From contig NZ_WHOD01000022.1 of the NCBI RefSeq assembly GCF_013141765.1, forward strand, positions 1 to 64,000: DNA of 64,000 nucleotides, given 5' to 3'. The notes under the pieces were generated by a model. It was not told the DNA's origin. It saw nothing but the letters and a program-made list of their open reading frames with translations, and did no database searches. Below are positions 53,644 through 61,374 of the stretch, one piece after another. Each line of letters opens with the position of its first letter. Within the stretch, counting starts at the first letter, position 1. Position numbers and translations under genes: made by a program. The DNA comes from Paenibacillus foliorum. GTDB lineage: Bacteria > Bacillota > Bacilli > Paenibacillales > NBRC-103111.

Positions 53644-55182
53644 TTATTTTTTTAGCTTTGCATATTCGGCTGACGTTTCCTCTATAACCTTGTCTCCGCC
53701 GTTCTTTTTCCACTGCTCGATAGCCTGCTTCCAACCGTTCTCATCGATATTGCCCAGAATGAATTTTACCTGAGCATCGGAGATTACCTTATCCAGCTCT
53801 TTACCTTTCTCAACCTGTGTCTTCGAAATGACAGGAATCGCCGGATTCATCACCGCTATAGATTCGTTTTCTTTCCACATCTGTTCGATTGTTTTGCCTA
53901 ATTCCGATTGACTCTGTTCCGTGTAAAGCAAGTTATACCCAATAAATACGAGCTGCGTCAGCGGATCTACCTCTTCCACATAAGCGTTTTTATCCGTGAA
54001 CACAAAGGCGCCGTTCTCTTTCTTGAAATGCTTGCCCTCGATTCCCCATGTGAACAATTCGCGCATTTTCGGGTCCATGATTTTATCCATGAAGGTCAGC
54101 ACATCTTTCAGTTCGGCCTCTGTCTTCACCGATGTTTTTGGAATCATGAAGCCGCCGTTAAATCCAGAGCCCCCCATCACCTTGGGCCCTTTCGGTCCGT
54201 CAATACGGCTGATAACAGTCAGCTTAGCCTGCGGGTTCAGCTTCCTTAGCTCGGCATATGAACCGCTTAGAGAAGAATCCAACGGGTTGAAGGCGATACC
54301 TATTTTACCTTTGTTAAAGTCGTCATCCCGGTTTGGATTGATAGCAAAGTCCTGATTCATAAGCTTCTCATCGACCAACCGTTTCATAAACTTCATCGTT
54401 TCCAAATATTCCGTTGATGCAAAAACTGGGCTTAGTGACCCGCTTTTATCGTCCCATGTATTTCCTCCACCCATAACGGCCAGCATATGGCTGAAAATAT
54501 TCAGGCTCTTATCTTCCGTGATGCCTGCTGTATCATTTTTTCCATTCTTATCCGGATCATTTTGTGCGAACGCTTTAATTACATTATATAGTTCATCAAC
54601 GGTTTTCGGCTCCTTCAAGCCCAGATTATCCAGCCAGTCTTTACGGATGATAATTCCGTTGCGCGCCAAGACCCTCTCCCTCGGCAGCGAATACATTTTC
54701 CCGTCGATTGCGGTATTCTTCAATGCAGTTGCGTTTAACTTAGATAAGTTCGGATAATCCTTCAGAAGAGGCCCTAACTCCCAGAACATCCCGGATTTCA
54801 CCGAATTCACGACGACCGAAGCTTTCATATCGGGGATAACCATCACCTTCGGAAGTGACCCGGATGCAATGGTTGCATTCAGCTTTTCAGGATAACCATT
54901 GTTTGGAACCCAAGTAATATTTAATTTGGAATTTGTATATTCCTCAATTTTCTTAATAGCGGCGTCACTGCGCGGCGGTTCCTTAGAGAAAAAGGCCATC
55001 ATTAACGAAATATCTACCGGCGCCTTGGCTTTTGCAGCTTCACCTGCTCCAGTCCCTGCCGTTCCCGCCGGTTGCGTGCTTGCGCCTGTACCTTGGCTGC
55101 TGCAAGCGGACGCGACAGCAGCTACCATTACACAGGACATGATCGTAGCCATCATTTTTCTAGCAACTAATTTTCGTTTCAT
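53644..55182 (-). CDS. Sugar ABC transporter substrate-binding lipoprotein (LplA type), locus 3
   Basis: A 512-residue lipoprotein. The lipobox is AVASAC, followed by a Thr/Ala/Gly-rich linker. The family calcium-loop sequence is NDPDKNGKNDTAGI. It closely resembles the locus 2 binding protein (shared RKDWLDNLGLKEPKTVDE-type segment), so the two loci may be related by duplication. ATG 55182 behind GGGGAGGG is the start; the longer frame to 55233 is in the leader. The ligand is unknown. Confidence 0.9.
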   Translation of the reverse strand: MKRKLVARKMMATIMSCVMVAAVASACSSQGTGASTQPAGTAGTGAGEAAKAKAPVDISLMMAFFSKEPPRSDAAIKKIEEYTNSKLNITWVPNNGYPEKLNATIASGSLPKVMVIPDMKASVVVNSVKSGMFWELGPLLKDYPNLSKLNATALKNTAIDGKMYSLPRERVLARNGIIIRKDWLDNLGLKEPKTVDELYNVIKAFAQNDPDKNGKNDTAGITEDKSLNIFSHMLAVMGGGNTWDDKSGSLSPVFASTEYLETMKFMKRLVDEKLMNQDFAINPNRDDDFNKGKIGIAFNPLDSSLSGSYAELRKLNPQAKLTVISRIDGPKGPKVMGGSGFNGGFMIPKTSVKTEAELKDVLTFMDKIMDPKMRELFTWGIEGKHFKKENGAFVFTDKNAYVEEVDPLTQLVFIGYNLLYTEQSQSELGKTIEQMWKENESIAVMNPAIPVISKTQVEKGKELDKVISDAQVKFILGNIDENGWKQAIEQWKKNGGDKVIEETSAEYAKLKK

Positions 55183-55256
55183 TGTAAACCCTCCCCTTAG
55201 TATGTTTCCTTCATCTATAACCATCACCAGCAAGCTTAAAGCCCGCGGATTAATGT

Positions 55257-56132
55257 CTATCCTTTCACAGAGCCCATTAAGGCCCCTTGAGCAAAATGCT
55301 TTTGCAGAAACGGATACACCAGCACAATCGGCAGCGTCGAGACCACGATAATTGCCATCTTAATGGTCTGGGACTGCGGCACTGCTTCACCCGCCATTGC
55401 AGAGGAATCGCCCACACCCGCTTGAGCCAGAATAACGATTTGTCTCATCCATACCTGAATCGGCCATTTCGTATGATCATTAATATACAGAACTGCGTTA
55501 AAAAAGGCATTCCAGTGCCCAACTGCATAAAACAATGAAAATGTCGCAATAGCAGGCAGAGACAGGGGAAGCACAATATTGAATAAGATTCGAATATCGG
55601 AGCATCCGTCAATTTTGGCCGCTTCTTCCAGACCGTCCGGCAGCTGCTGAAAGAAATTTTTAATGATAATCAATATAAAAGCGCTTATAGCCGTAGGGAG
55701 TATTAACGACCATACCGAGTCAAGCAGCCCCATCGATTTGACTACCAGGAAGGTAGGAATCATGCCTCCACTGAAAAGCAGGGTAAACGTGACCATCAGC
55801 AGCATCGTTCTTCTGCCCATCAGCTCCTTCCTCGCCAAAGGATAGGCCGTTAAGCAAGTCAACAGCAGATTAATCAAGGTTCCAACAACCGTTATGAAAA
55901 TGGTTACTAGCATACTGCGCGCTACCGTACCTGTCGAGAAGATGTAGAGGTATGCGTCCAAAGTGAAAGTCTCCGGGAACAAAATGAACTTCTTCGTCAA
56001 CACCTCCTGGGAGGTGGCAAAGGAAACCGAAAGAATGTAGAGAAACGGAACAATCGTGCATAAAGCAACCAGAAGTAGTGCTGCATAATTAACATAATCG
56101 AATACTTTCGAACCAAAAGATTTATAAAGCAT
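55257..56132 (-). CDS. Carbohydrate ABC permease (LplC type), locus 3
   Basis: A 291-residue six-helix permease with EAA loop GLEEAAKIDGCSDIRILFNIVLPLS and C-terminus KHFAQGALMGSVKG. The lipoprotein gene follows after 74 bases. Confidence 0.92.
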   Translation of the reverse strand: MLYKSFGSKVFDYVNYAALLLVALCTIVPFLYILSVSFATSQEVLTKKFILFPETFTLDAYLYIFSTGTVARSMLVTIFITVVGTLINLLLTCLTAYPLARKELMGRRTMLLMVTFTLLFSGGMIPTFLVVKSMGLLDSVWSLILPTAISAFILIIIKNFFQQLPDGLEEAAKIDGCSDIRILFNIVLPLSLPAIATFSLFYAVGHWNAFFNAVLYINDHTKWPIQVWMRQIVILAQAGVGDSSAMAGEAVPQSQTIKMAIIVVSTLPIVLVYPFLQKHFAQGALMGSVKG

Positions 56133-56158
56133 TGCTAAACTCCTCCTCCCTTCCTGAA

Positions 56159-57121
56159 TTAATAGACCCCTTCTTCTCCCAGCTTCTTGGCGAGGAAATT
56201 AGCTCCAACTACCAGGATAAGCCCAACGATCGATTTAAATAGACCCACCGCCGTGCTGTAGCTGAATTGGCCGTCCTGTATGCCTACCGAATATACATAC
56301 GTATCAAACACTTCCCCGACCTCGCGGTTCATCGCGTTTAACATCAAAAATATTTGTTCAAATCCGGTATCCAAAAAATTGCCAAGTCTCAAAATCAATA
56401 ATATGACTATCGTGCTGCGGATGGAAGGCAGTGTAATGTTCCATATCAACCGCCATCGATTGGCTCCGTCAATCCGAGCCGCCTCGTACAGCTGCTGATC
56501 AACTCCAGCCAAAGCAGCAAGAAAAATAATCGTTCCCCAACCACTTTCCTTCCATATTACCTCAGCCGTGATCATCGTTCGGAACCATTGCTCGCTCAGA
56601 AGGAAATTAACCTCTTGCCCGCCCAGTTTTCTGATTAGCTCGTTAACGATCCCTTCGTCCGTAGCGAAAAATATATATACAATCCCGACCACAACGACCC
56701 AGGAAACAAAATGCGGAATATAAATGAGCGTTTGAACAAAGCTTTTATAAATCATCAACCTCACTTCATGCAGCATTAAAGCTAAAATAATCGGCAATGG
56801 AAAAAAGAACAAAATGTTGTACGCTGCCAGCACGATGGTGTTCACGAATAGTTTGGTGAATACGGGGTCCGTGAAAAACCTTTCAAAATGATGAAGTCCA
56901 ACCCACTTGCTTTCTACAAATCCGAGAAACGGCTGATAATCCTTAAATGCGATCAATAAACCATACATAGGAATATACCGGAAAATGATAAAGTACAATG
57001 CTCCGGGAAGCAGCATGATGTACAGCCAATGATCGCGTATAAACCGCTTCCATATCTTGTTGCTGCCCGTTCTTGTCCGTGGCCGGGTCCGCAGCTCCGG
57101 AGTTATTGATGCAGATTTCAC
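56159..57121 (-). CDS. Carbohydrate ABC permease (LplB type), locus 3
   Basis: A 320-residue six-helix permease with the RYIPMYGLLIAFKDYQPF hallmark and EAA loop LYEAARIDGANRWRLIWNITLPSI. It starts at GTG 57121 seven bases after GGAGG. It is first in the locus 3 operon, with a structured stretch 60-125 bases upstream. Confidence 0.92.
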   Translation of the reverse strand: MKSASITPELRTRPRTRTGSNKIWKRFIRDHWLYIMLLPGALYFIIFRYIPMYGLLIAFKDYQPFLGFVESKWVGLHHFERFFTDPVFTKLFVNTIVLAAYNILFFFPLPIILALMLHEVRLMIYKSFVQTLIYIPHFVSWVVVVGIVYIFFATDEGIVNELIRKLGGQEVNFLLSEQWFRTMITAEVIWKESGWGTIIFLAALAGVDQQLYEAARIDGANRWRLIWNITLPSIRSTIVILLILRLGNFLDTGFEQIFLMLNAMNREVGEVFDTYVYSVGIQDGQFSYSTAVGLFKSIVGLILVVGANFLAKKLGEEGVY

Positions 57122-57180
57122 TCGTATTCCTCCTGTTCAATTTGCATGTCGTGTTGCATTAAGCATAGCAAGCGGATAAA

Positions 57181-57245
57181 AGTTCAGTCTACGATCATTG
57201 CTGAACTAAATCTTGGATTGGGCGAAAGCCCTTGATTCACAAGGG
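57181..57245 (-). promoter_or_regulatory. Structured leader upstream of locus 3 with overlapping hairpins
   Basis: Three hairpins: AGTTCAG/CTGAACT (57181-57207, 13-base loop), GGGC/GCCC (57220-57231, 4-base loop) and CCCTTG/CAAGGG (57229-57245, 5-base loop). The last two share bases 57229-57231 and cannot form together. No promoter could be placed, so whether the region is transcribed into the operon leader is unproven. The remaining gap, 57122-57351, shows nothing else. Confidence 0.4.
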
Positions 57246-57353
57246 TTTGTGCAAGGGAATAATCATGAGCTAACAGGATGATCATTGCCTATTCGGTTCG
57301 GGATACCCTATAAATTCCGAGTCAAGCAGCCCATGAGTTGTGCTAAATCAACA

Positions 57354-57402
57354 AAACAGACTTTCCCTTAAGCAGAATCTCTGCTTGAGAAAGCCTGTTT
57401 TT
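57354..57402 (-). terminator. Terminator of the MFS transporter gene
   Basis: A long stem (AAACAGACTTTC...GAAAGCCTGTTT with AAGCAGA/TCTGCTT at the tip), with T-rich tails on both strands. It lies about 105 bases after the MFS stop. Confidence 0.8.
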
Positions 57403-57508
57403 GATAACAAATTCTACTGTATTACAAAGCATTCCGACCGGCGAATGAAAGCTAGAATCTGCGTTCCAATATGCGATGCGGTCTGCTGCTAATTTCGCCT
57501 TTGAATGA

Positions 57509-58702
57509 TCAGCTGCTTATCGACCTATCTCCCTCAACAAGCTGCTCCTTATTCCCTCTATTTATGTGGAAGAACCGTCCCGCCAAATAATAGCCTAGCG
57601 TTGAAATGGCTCCCATCACTGCCAGTACTATAAAGGAATTTTGAAAACCGTATTGTGCAGCAAACACACCTCCCAGCATCCCCCCGATAATTTTACCAAC
57701 GCTTAACTGGATGACTGAATTCAGCATTTGTCCGGTTGCCTTTAATTCCTTGACTACATGGGTGTTTACATACTCAGCCAGACACATATAGAACAAGATA
57801 AAGGTTCCCCCATGCAGAACCCAGCTAAATAAATAAGTAAACGGTGTCAAAGCAAATGCATATAAGCACCATCTTAATGTATGAATAACGCCCGAGAAAA
57901 TTAGAATATTACGTATTCCAAAACGGTTATAGAACCTTTGAAAGAACAGCATAAATGGAAATTGGCTTACCGACCCGACAGCGAGTCCAATGCCTATAAT
58001 CTCCATGCTGATTCCTTGCTCCTTGCTGTAAATCGCTTGAAACGACCACAGAAACCCCATAGCCACAGATAAAGAAAGCGTATAGATATATATAACCGTC
58101 AATTGCTTATTTCGAAAAATTTCTACCAGCTTCACCTTATTTTTTCCGCTTTGATGACCAGCCACTTGAGGTATCGCTAGTGATAAAAGAAAGCAGCCCA
58201 GCATAATAAGAGATGTGACCAAAAATATCGAATTGATGTGAGTGGCGAACAGCCAGCCCGCTAGAATAGAGATGAACGCATAGCCTACAGAACCAAAGGT
58301 TCTTATCGTAGGGAAACGAACAATTCCTTTAGATGACAGCTCCAGCGTTATTGCATCACTCATTGGGTTAATCGCTACTTGGAACAGACTGAACAGCGCC
58401 ATCGCAAGCAACAGCGGTACAAACATATCGCCTGCAGCGGGCACCAGCCATACCGTTATACAGGAAAACAGTGTGCAAATGATCAATATCCGGTTTTTCG
58501 ACTTAGAACGGTCAGCCGCCATCCCCCATAAAGGTTGTGAGAATATCCCAACGACTGCACCGATTGAGGTAAGTATTCCGATCTGCGTATGGCTCACTCC
58601 CGCTTCAGCGAAGTAAACTCCGATATACGAGGAGAATGAACCTGTACTCATATAAATAAATGCATAAAAAATCGCAAGGACCACAACGTTCTTATTGTTC
58701 AT
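57509..58702 (-). CDS. MFS transporter (MFS_1-like/LacY-type)
   Basis: A 397-residue membrane protein with about twelve predicted helices. The motif after helix 2, PLWGMAADRSKSKNR, is the MFS signature between helices 2 and 3. It resembles nucleoside/sugar proton symporters of the MFS_1-like group (YAFIYMSTGSFSSYIGVYFAEAGVS start). It is a single-gene unit beginning behind GGGAGG. The substrate is not evident; the position next to a sugar locus suggests a sugar but does not prove it. Confidence 0.88.
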   Translation of the reverse strand: MNNKNVVVLAIFYAFIYMSTGSFSSYIGVYFAEAGVSHTQIGILTSIGAVVGIFSQPLWGMAADRSKSKNRILIICTLFSCITVWLVPAAGDMFVPLLLAMALFSLFQVAINPMSDAITLELSSKGIVRFPTIRTFGSVGYAFISILAGWLFATHINSIFLVTSLIMLGCFLLSLAIPQVAGHQSGKNKVKLVEIFRNKQLTVIYIYTLSLSVAMGFLWSFQAIYSKEQGISMEIIGIGLAVGSVSQFPFMLFFQRFYNRFGIRNILIFSGVIHTLRWCLYAFALTPFTYLFSWVLHGGTFILFYMCLAEYVNTHVVKELKATGQMLNSVIQLSVGKIIGGMLGGVFAAQYGFQNSFIVLAVMGAISTLGYYLAGRFFHINRGNKEQLVEGDRSISS

Positions 58703-58899
58703 ACCAAATTCATCCTCCCTTTTGTTCTAAAATTTATGTATATTCGGCATAGACAAGCACTTTCCTATTATTTCATTGGATGCCATACATGACAAACAAA
58801 ATTTGCAGTTAATCCCTAATTAGCAATAGAAACCCACACTCTTCTCATTTCCAAATCATATACTAGCTTGTAACACTTACTAGAATGGGGGGGATACTT

Positions 58900-59145
58900 A
58901 TGCAAGCTCTATCAAACTATAAGAAATGCAAAATGCACCTAAATAAATATGTATCAATAAAAACGAAACGTGGTACTTACAGGGGACAAATTGTCAAAGT
59001 TGATAAGAAAAAAGTGTATCTGAAAGTTTCATCCTTCAGAGACGGCAAGCAAGCGCACACTTCCTTCTTCCCTTTCATCCTTCCTCTTGTTCTCTTCGAT
59101 TTACTCGTGATTGTTCTGCTGGAAGGAAGACGTAGAAGATGGTAA
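58900..59145 (+). CDS. Small protein with basic beta-domain and one membrane helix
   Basis: An 81-residue protein. Residues 1-50 are Lys-rich with an Sm-like beta pattern (NKYVSIKTKRGTYRGQIVKVDKKKVYLKV). Residues about 58-75 form a hydrophobic helix (FFPFILPLVLFDLLVIVLL), and the end is the basic EGRRRRW. ATG 58900 is used, following TGGGGGGGAT. Small proteins of this type are common in spore-forming Bacillales, but the function is unknown to me. The last 15 codons are duplicated in tandem just after its stop. Confidence 0.75.
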   Translation: MQALSNYKKCKMHLNKYVSIKTKRGTYRGQIVKVDKKKVYLKVSSFRDGKQAHTSFFPFILPLVLFDLLVIVLLEGRRRRW

Positions 59146-59194
59146 AATTTACTCGTGATTGTTCTGCTGGAAGGAAGACGTAGAAGATGGTAAT
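59099..59194. repeat. 48-bp perfect tandem duplication at the 3' end of the small gene
   Basis: Copies at 59099-59146 and 59147-59194 are identical. The unit covers the last coding bases and the TAA stop of the small membrane protein gene. Because 48 is a multiple of three, the second copy stays in frame behind the stop and would encode the same tail again after read-through. Confidence 0.95.
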
Positions 59195-59242
59195 AAGTGC
59201 TGCATTGTGAAGCTGAAAACTTATTAATTCTGATATTATAAC

Positions 59243-59281
59243 AAAAAACCGAGCGACTGCTTTCAGTCACACGGTTTTTTT
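59243..59281. terminator. Bidirectional terminator between small gene and prohibitin-like gene
   Basis: AAAAAACCG...CGGTTTTTT with inner GACTG/CAGTC. T tracts are on both strands, suiting convergent genes. Confidence 0.9.
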
Positions 59282-59309
59282 ATTAATAGTCCTTATTTTG
59301 TTATATAGA

Positions 59310-60134
59310 TTATTTCACATTGATAAACGGAGTGGCTCCGCCTGTTACATTAGGCAAAGCGCCATTCCACTTCTCAATGGCTTTTAATTGAGCCTCAATT
59401 TCCCTTAGCTTGATAAGCTCCGCGGTAACCTCTTGCTTTTGAAGTCTTAAAGCTTCTGCTTGCGCTTGTGCTCGAGTAATCTCCTGCTCCTTCTCGATCT
59501 TAATTCGTTCTAGATCAAGCTTGGACTTAAGCGCTTGTTGTTCAGCGATTTGCTTCTGCTCAATAGCGCGGTCGAATTCCTCCGAGAACTTAAACTCTGT
59601 AATATTGATTTCATCCAGCACCATATTATACAAACCTAGCTTACTGGCCAACGCATCTTTTACCTTCGCACTGACTTCTGAACGTTTGGCAATGAGATCC
59701 TCTGCCGTGTATTGGGCTGTAATTCCTTTCAACGCCTCACTGATTGCGGGGTCAACGACACGTGCTTTATATTCCATACCTACCGTCCGGTAAAGATTAT
59801 TAACAGCAACTCCATCCAAGTGGTAGTTCACTGCCAATGTTGTAGTGACGGTTTGCAAGTCTCGGCTTGCGGACACCTGGCTCGATTCAGCCTTTTGCAC
59901 TCGAATTTCTACCGGAATTACTTTTTGAATAAAGGGTATTCTAAAATGCAGCCCTTCTTCTAATACCTGCGGCTGTACCGCCCCCAATTGCAATACAATA
60001 CCGCGATGACCCGCTTCTACAATAGTATAGGATTGAAACCCGAGCAGAACTATAGCAACTACTACAATAAGACCTATAATGGATCTAGAAATGTTCTTTG
60101 GATTCGGATTCTGGACAACCGTTTCACTACTCAT
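59310..60134 (-). CDS. Prohibitin-like SPFH/Band 7 membrane protein
   Basis: A 274-residue protein: one N-terminal membrane helix at about 18-40 (SIIGLIVVVAIVLLGFQSYTIV), the SPFH domain (about 42-200, including GIVLQLGAVQPQVLEEGLHFRIPF and KVKDALASKLGLYNMVLDEINITEFKFS) and a charged coiled coil (200-250). It is of prohibitin rather than flotillin type. Such proteins form ring assemblies in the membrane and influence proteases and lipid domains. ATG 60134 follows GGGAGGG by eight bases; GTG 60143 is less likely. No NfeD or protease gene is adjacent. Confidence 0.92.
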   Translation of the reverse strand: MSSETVVQNPNPKNISRSIIGLIVVVAIVLLGFQSYTIVEAGHRGIVLQLGAVQPQVLEEGLHFRIPFIQKVIPVEIRVQKAESSQVSASRDLQTVTTTLAVNYHLDGVAVNNLYRTVGMEYKARVVDPAISEALKGITAQYTAEDLIAKRSEVSAKVKDALASKLGLYNMVLDEINITEFKFSEEFDRAIEQKQIAEQQALKSKLDLERIKIEKEQEITRAQAQAEALRLQKQEVTAELIKLREIEAQLKAIEKWNGALPNVTGGATPFINVK

Positions 60135-60256
60135 ACTAAACACCCTCCCCCAACGCTATAATCACGCTTTGTTCTTGTATACGTGAGAATAACGATTGCG
60201 TTTCGCAATCTGGACTTGTGTCGGTAAATTATAACAATGTGTCGGCCCTAGCCACT

Positions 60257-60547
60257 CTATTTCCATCCGTATAGCTTGAATGTTTGCACAGATAAATAGA
60301 CAAACATAAGTGCTAAAATCAGAAAAAGATAGCCGTATCCACGTTTTCTTTTCCATTCCTTAAAACTATACGCCCCTAAAAAGATAGCCATAACAAGCTG
60401 AGATAGAAACAGAGGGTTTATACCTTTTACATCGCCTGTTTGATAATAATACTCCTTATACAAAATGATACTCGTTATTTGAACAAGCACCACTATGAGA
60501 GCAAGTATATTAAACCATAATGGATTTTTATTTTTGAGCTTTATCAT
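60257..60547 (-). CDS. Small three-helix membrane protein
   Basis: A 96-residue protein with three predicted membrane helices (about 12-30, 45-60 and 72-90) separated by charged loops (KEWKRKRGYGY). It starts at ATG 60547 behind TAGGGGAG. It loosely resembles the YczI/DUF3953 group, but I am not certain. It is a single gene, upstream of the prohibitin-like gene on the same strand, with a gap of about 120 bases. Confidence 0.65.
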   Translation of the reverse strand: MIKLKNKNPLWFNILALIVVLVQITSIILYKEYYYQTGDVKGINPLFLSQLVMAIFLGAYSFKEWKRKRGYGYLFLILALMFVYLSVQTFKLYGWK

Positions 60548-60786
60548 AAAAACTCCCCTATCTACGTCAAATCTAAAGCTATTCTGAACTTTACATGAAG
60601 CATTTCCCCGTATAACTTATAATTAATATTGCGCCCAATGCTAACATTTTTTACGAGCCCTAATTTAAAAATTTAATACCTTTAGACCCTTTCCTCAAGT
60701 ACACCATTTACTACTGTTATTCTTTAACTTTAACATACTTCCGTATCTTGCCAAAGAAACCAATGAGCTTCAAGTACATAAATAGC

Positions 60787-60920
60787 AAAAAAAACGAATT
60801 CGACGAACACGTCAATTTCGGCTTATTCCATAATTTTAAGATTAAATGATTGACGGGAGAAACTCCAGTTAAAGATTGGCAAAGTGGGTTCATAGCCACC
60901 AATAGCGGGAAATCAAGCTA
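60787..60920 (+). pseudogene. Possible transposase C-terminal remnant in a gene-poor gap
   Basis: The gap 60548-61026 holds no intact gene. Within it, a plus-strand frame interrupted by a stop reads NEFDEHVNFGLFHNFKIK, then LTGETPVKDWQSGF, a pattern like the end of integrase-core transposases (LTPVE-type motif). No inverted repeats or other parts remain. The resemblance is weak and could be chance. Confidence 0.2.
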
Positions 60921-61026
60921 AATTCACCCCTCGCAGTATTTTCGCCAATGAGTGCTGCATTAGATGGAGCTTTTCCAGTTAAGCCATTTTATACAAATCC
61001 ATCTTGGATAAATACAAAAAAACTCA

Positions 61027-61374
61027 TCAACCCGTGCGCTTAGGAGGTAAAATGCGATCAATGAACGGAGTCGTATCGATCTCGGCAAGCTTAGTTCGTC
61101 CTTTACCCCAGCCGATGGTCTCCCTCCAGCTGCCCAATACGTTGTTCGCAACTAATTGTGCCTCAATAGGAGCCGCTTCCAGAGGATCTGCATACGGAGC
61201 AACGTAGAGCGCATCCACAGGGCAATAGGCTTCGCATATAAAGCAGGTCTGGCAATCTTCTTGACGAGCAATGACCGGAATCCCATCCTCACCTTTATCG
61301 AACACATTCGTTGGGCATACTTTCACGCACAGCGTGCACTGGACGCATCGATCTGAGCTTACAAATTCTATCAT
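61027..61374 (-). CDS. 2x[4Fe-4S] ferredoxin, AprB-like
   Basis: A 115-residue ferredoxin with two complete cluster motifs: C10-x2-C13-x2-C16-x3-C20-P and C41-x2-C44-x2-C47-x3-C51-P. A C-terminal tail of about 55 residues (GSWRETIGWGKGRTKLAEID) recalls the extension of adenylylsulfate reductase beta subunits. Its start overlaps the flavoprotein stop (ATGA), so the two are translationally coupled and probably form a complex in which the clusters pass electrons to or from the flavin. Confidence 0.9.
   Translation of the reverse strand: MIEFVSSDRCVQCTLCVKVCPTNVFDKGEDGIPVIARQEDCQTCFICEAYCPVDALYVAPYADPLEAAPIEAQLVANNVLGSWRETIGWGKGRTKLAEIDTTPFIDRILPPKRTG

Noticed and set aside
60717-60902. 61-codon minus-strand frame
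   Set aside because: Lies opposite the possible transposase remnant, has no ribosome binding site and an erratic composition.
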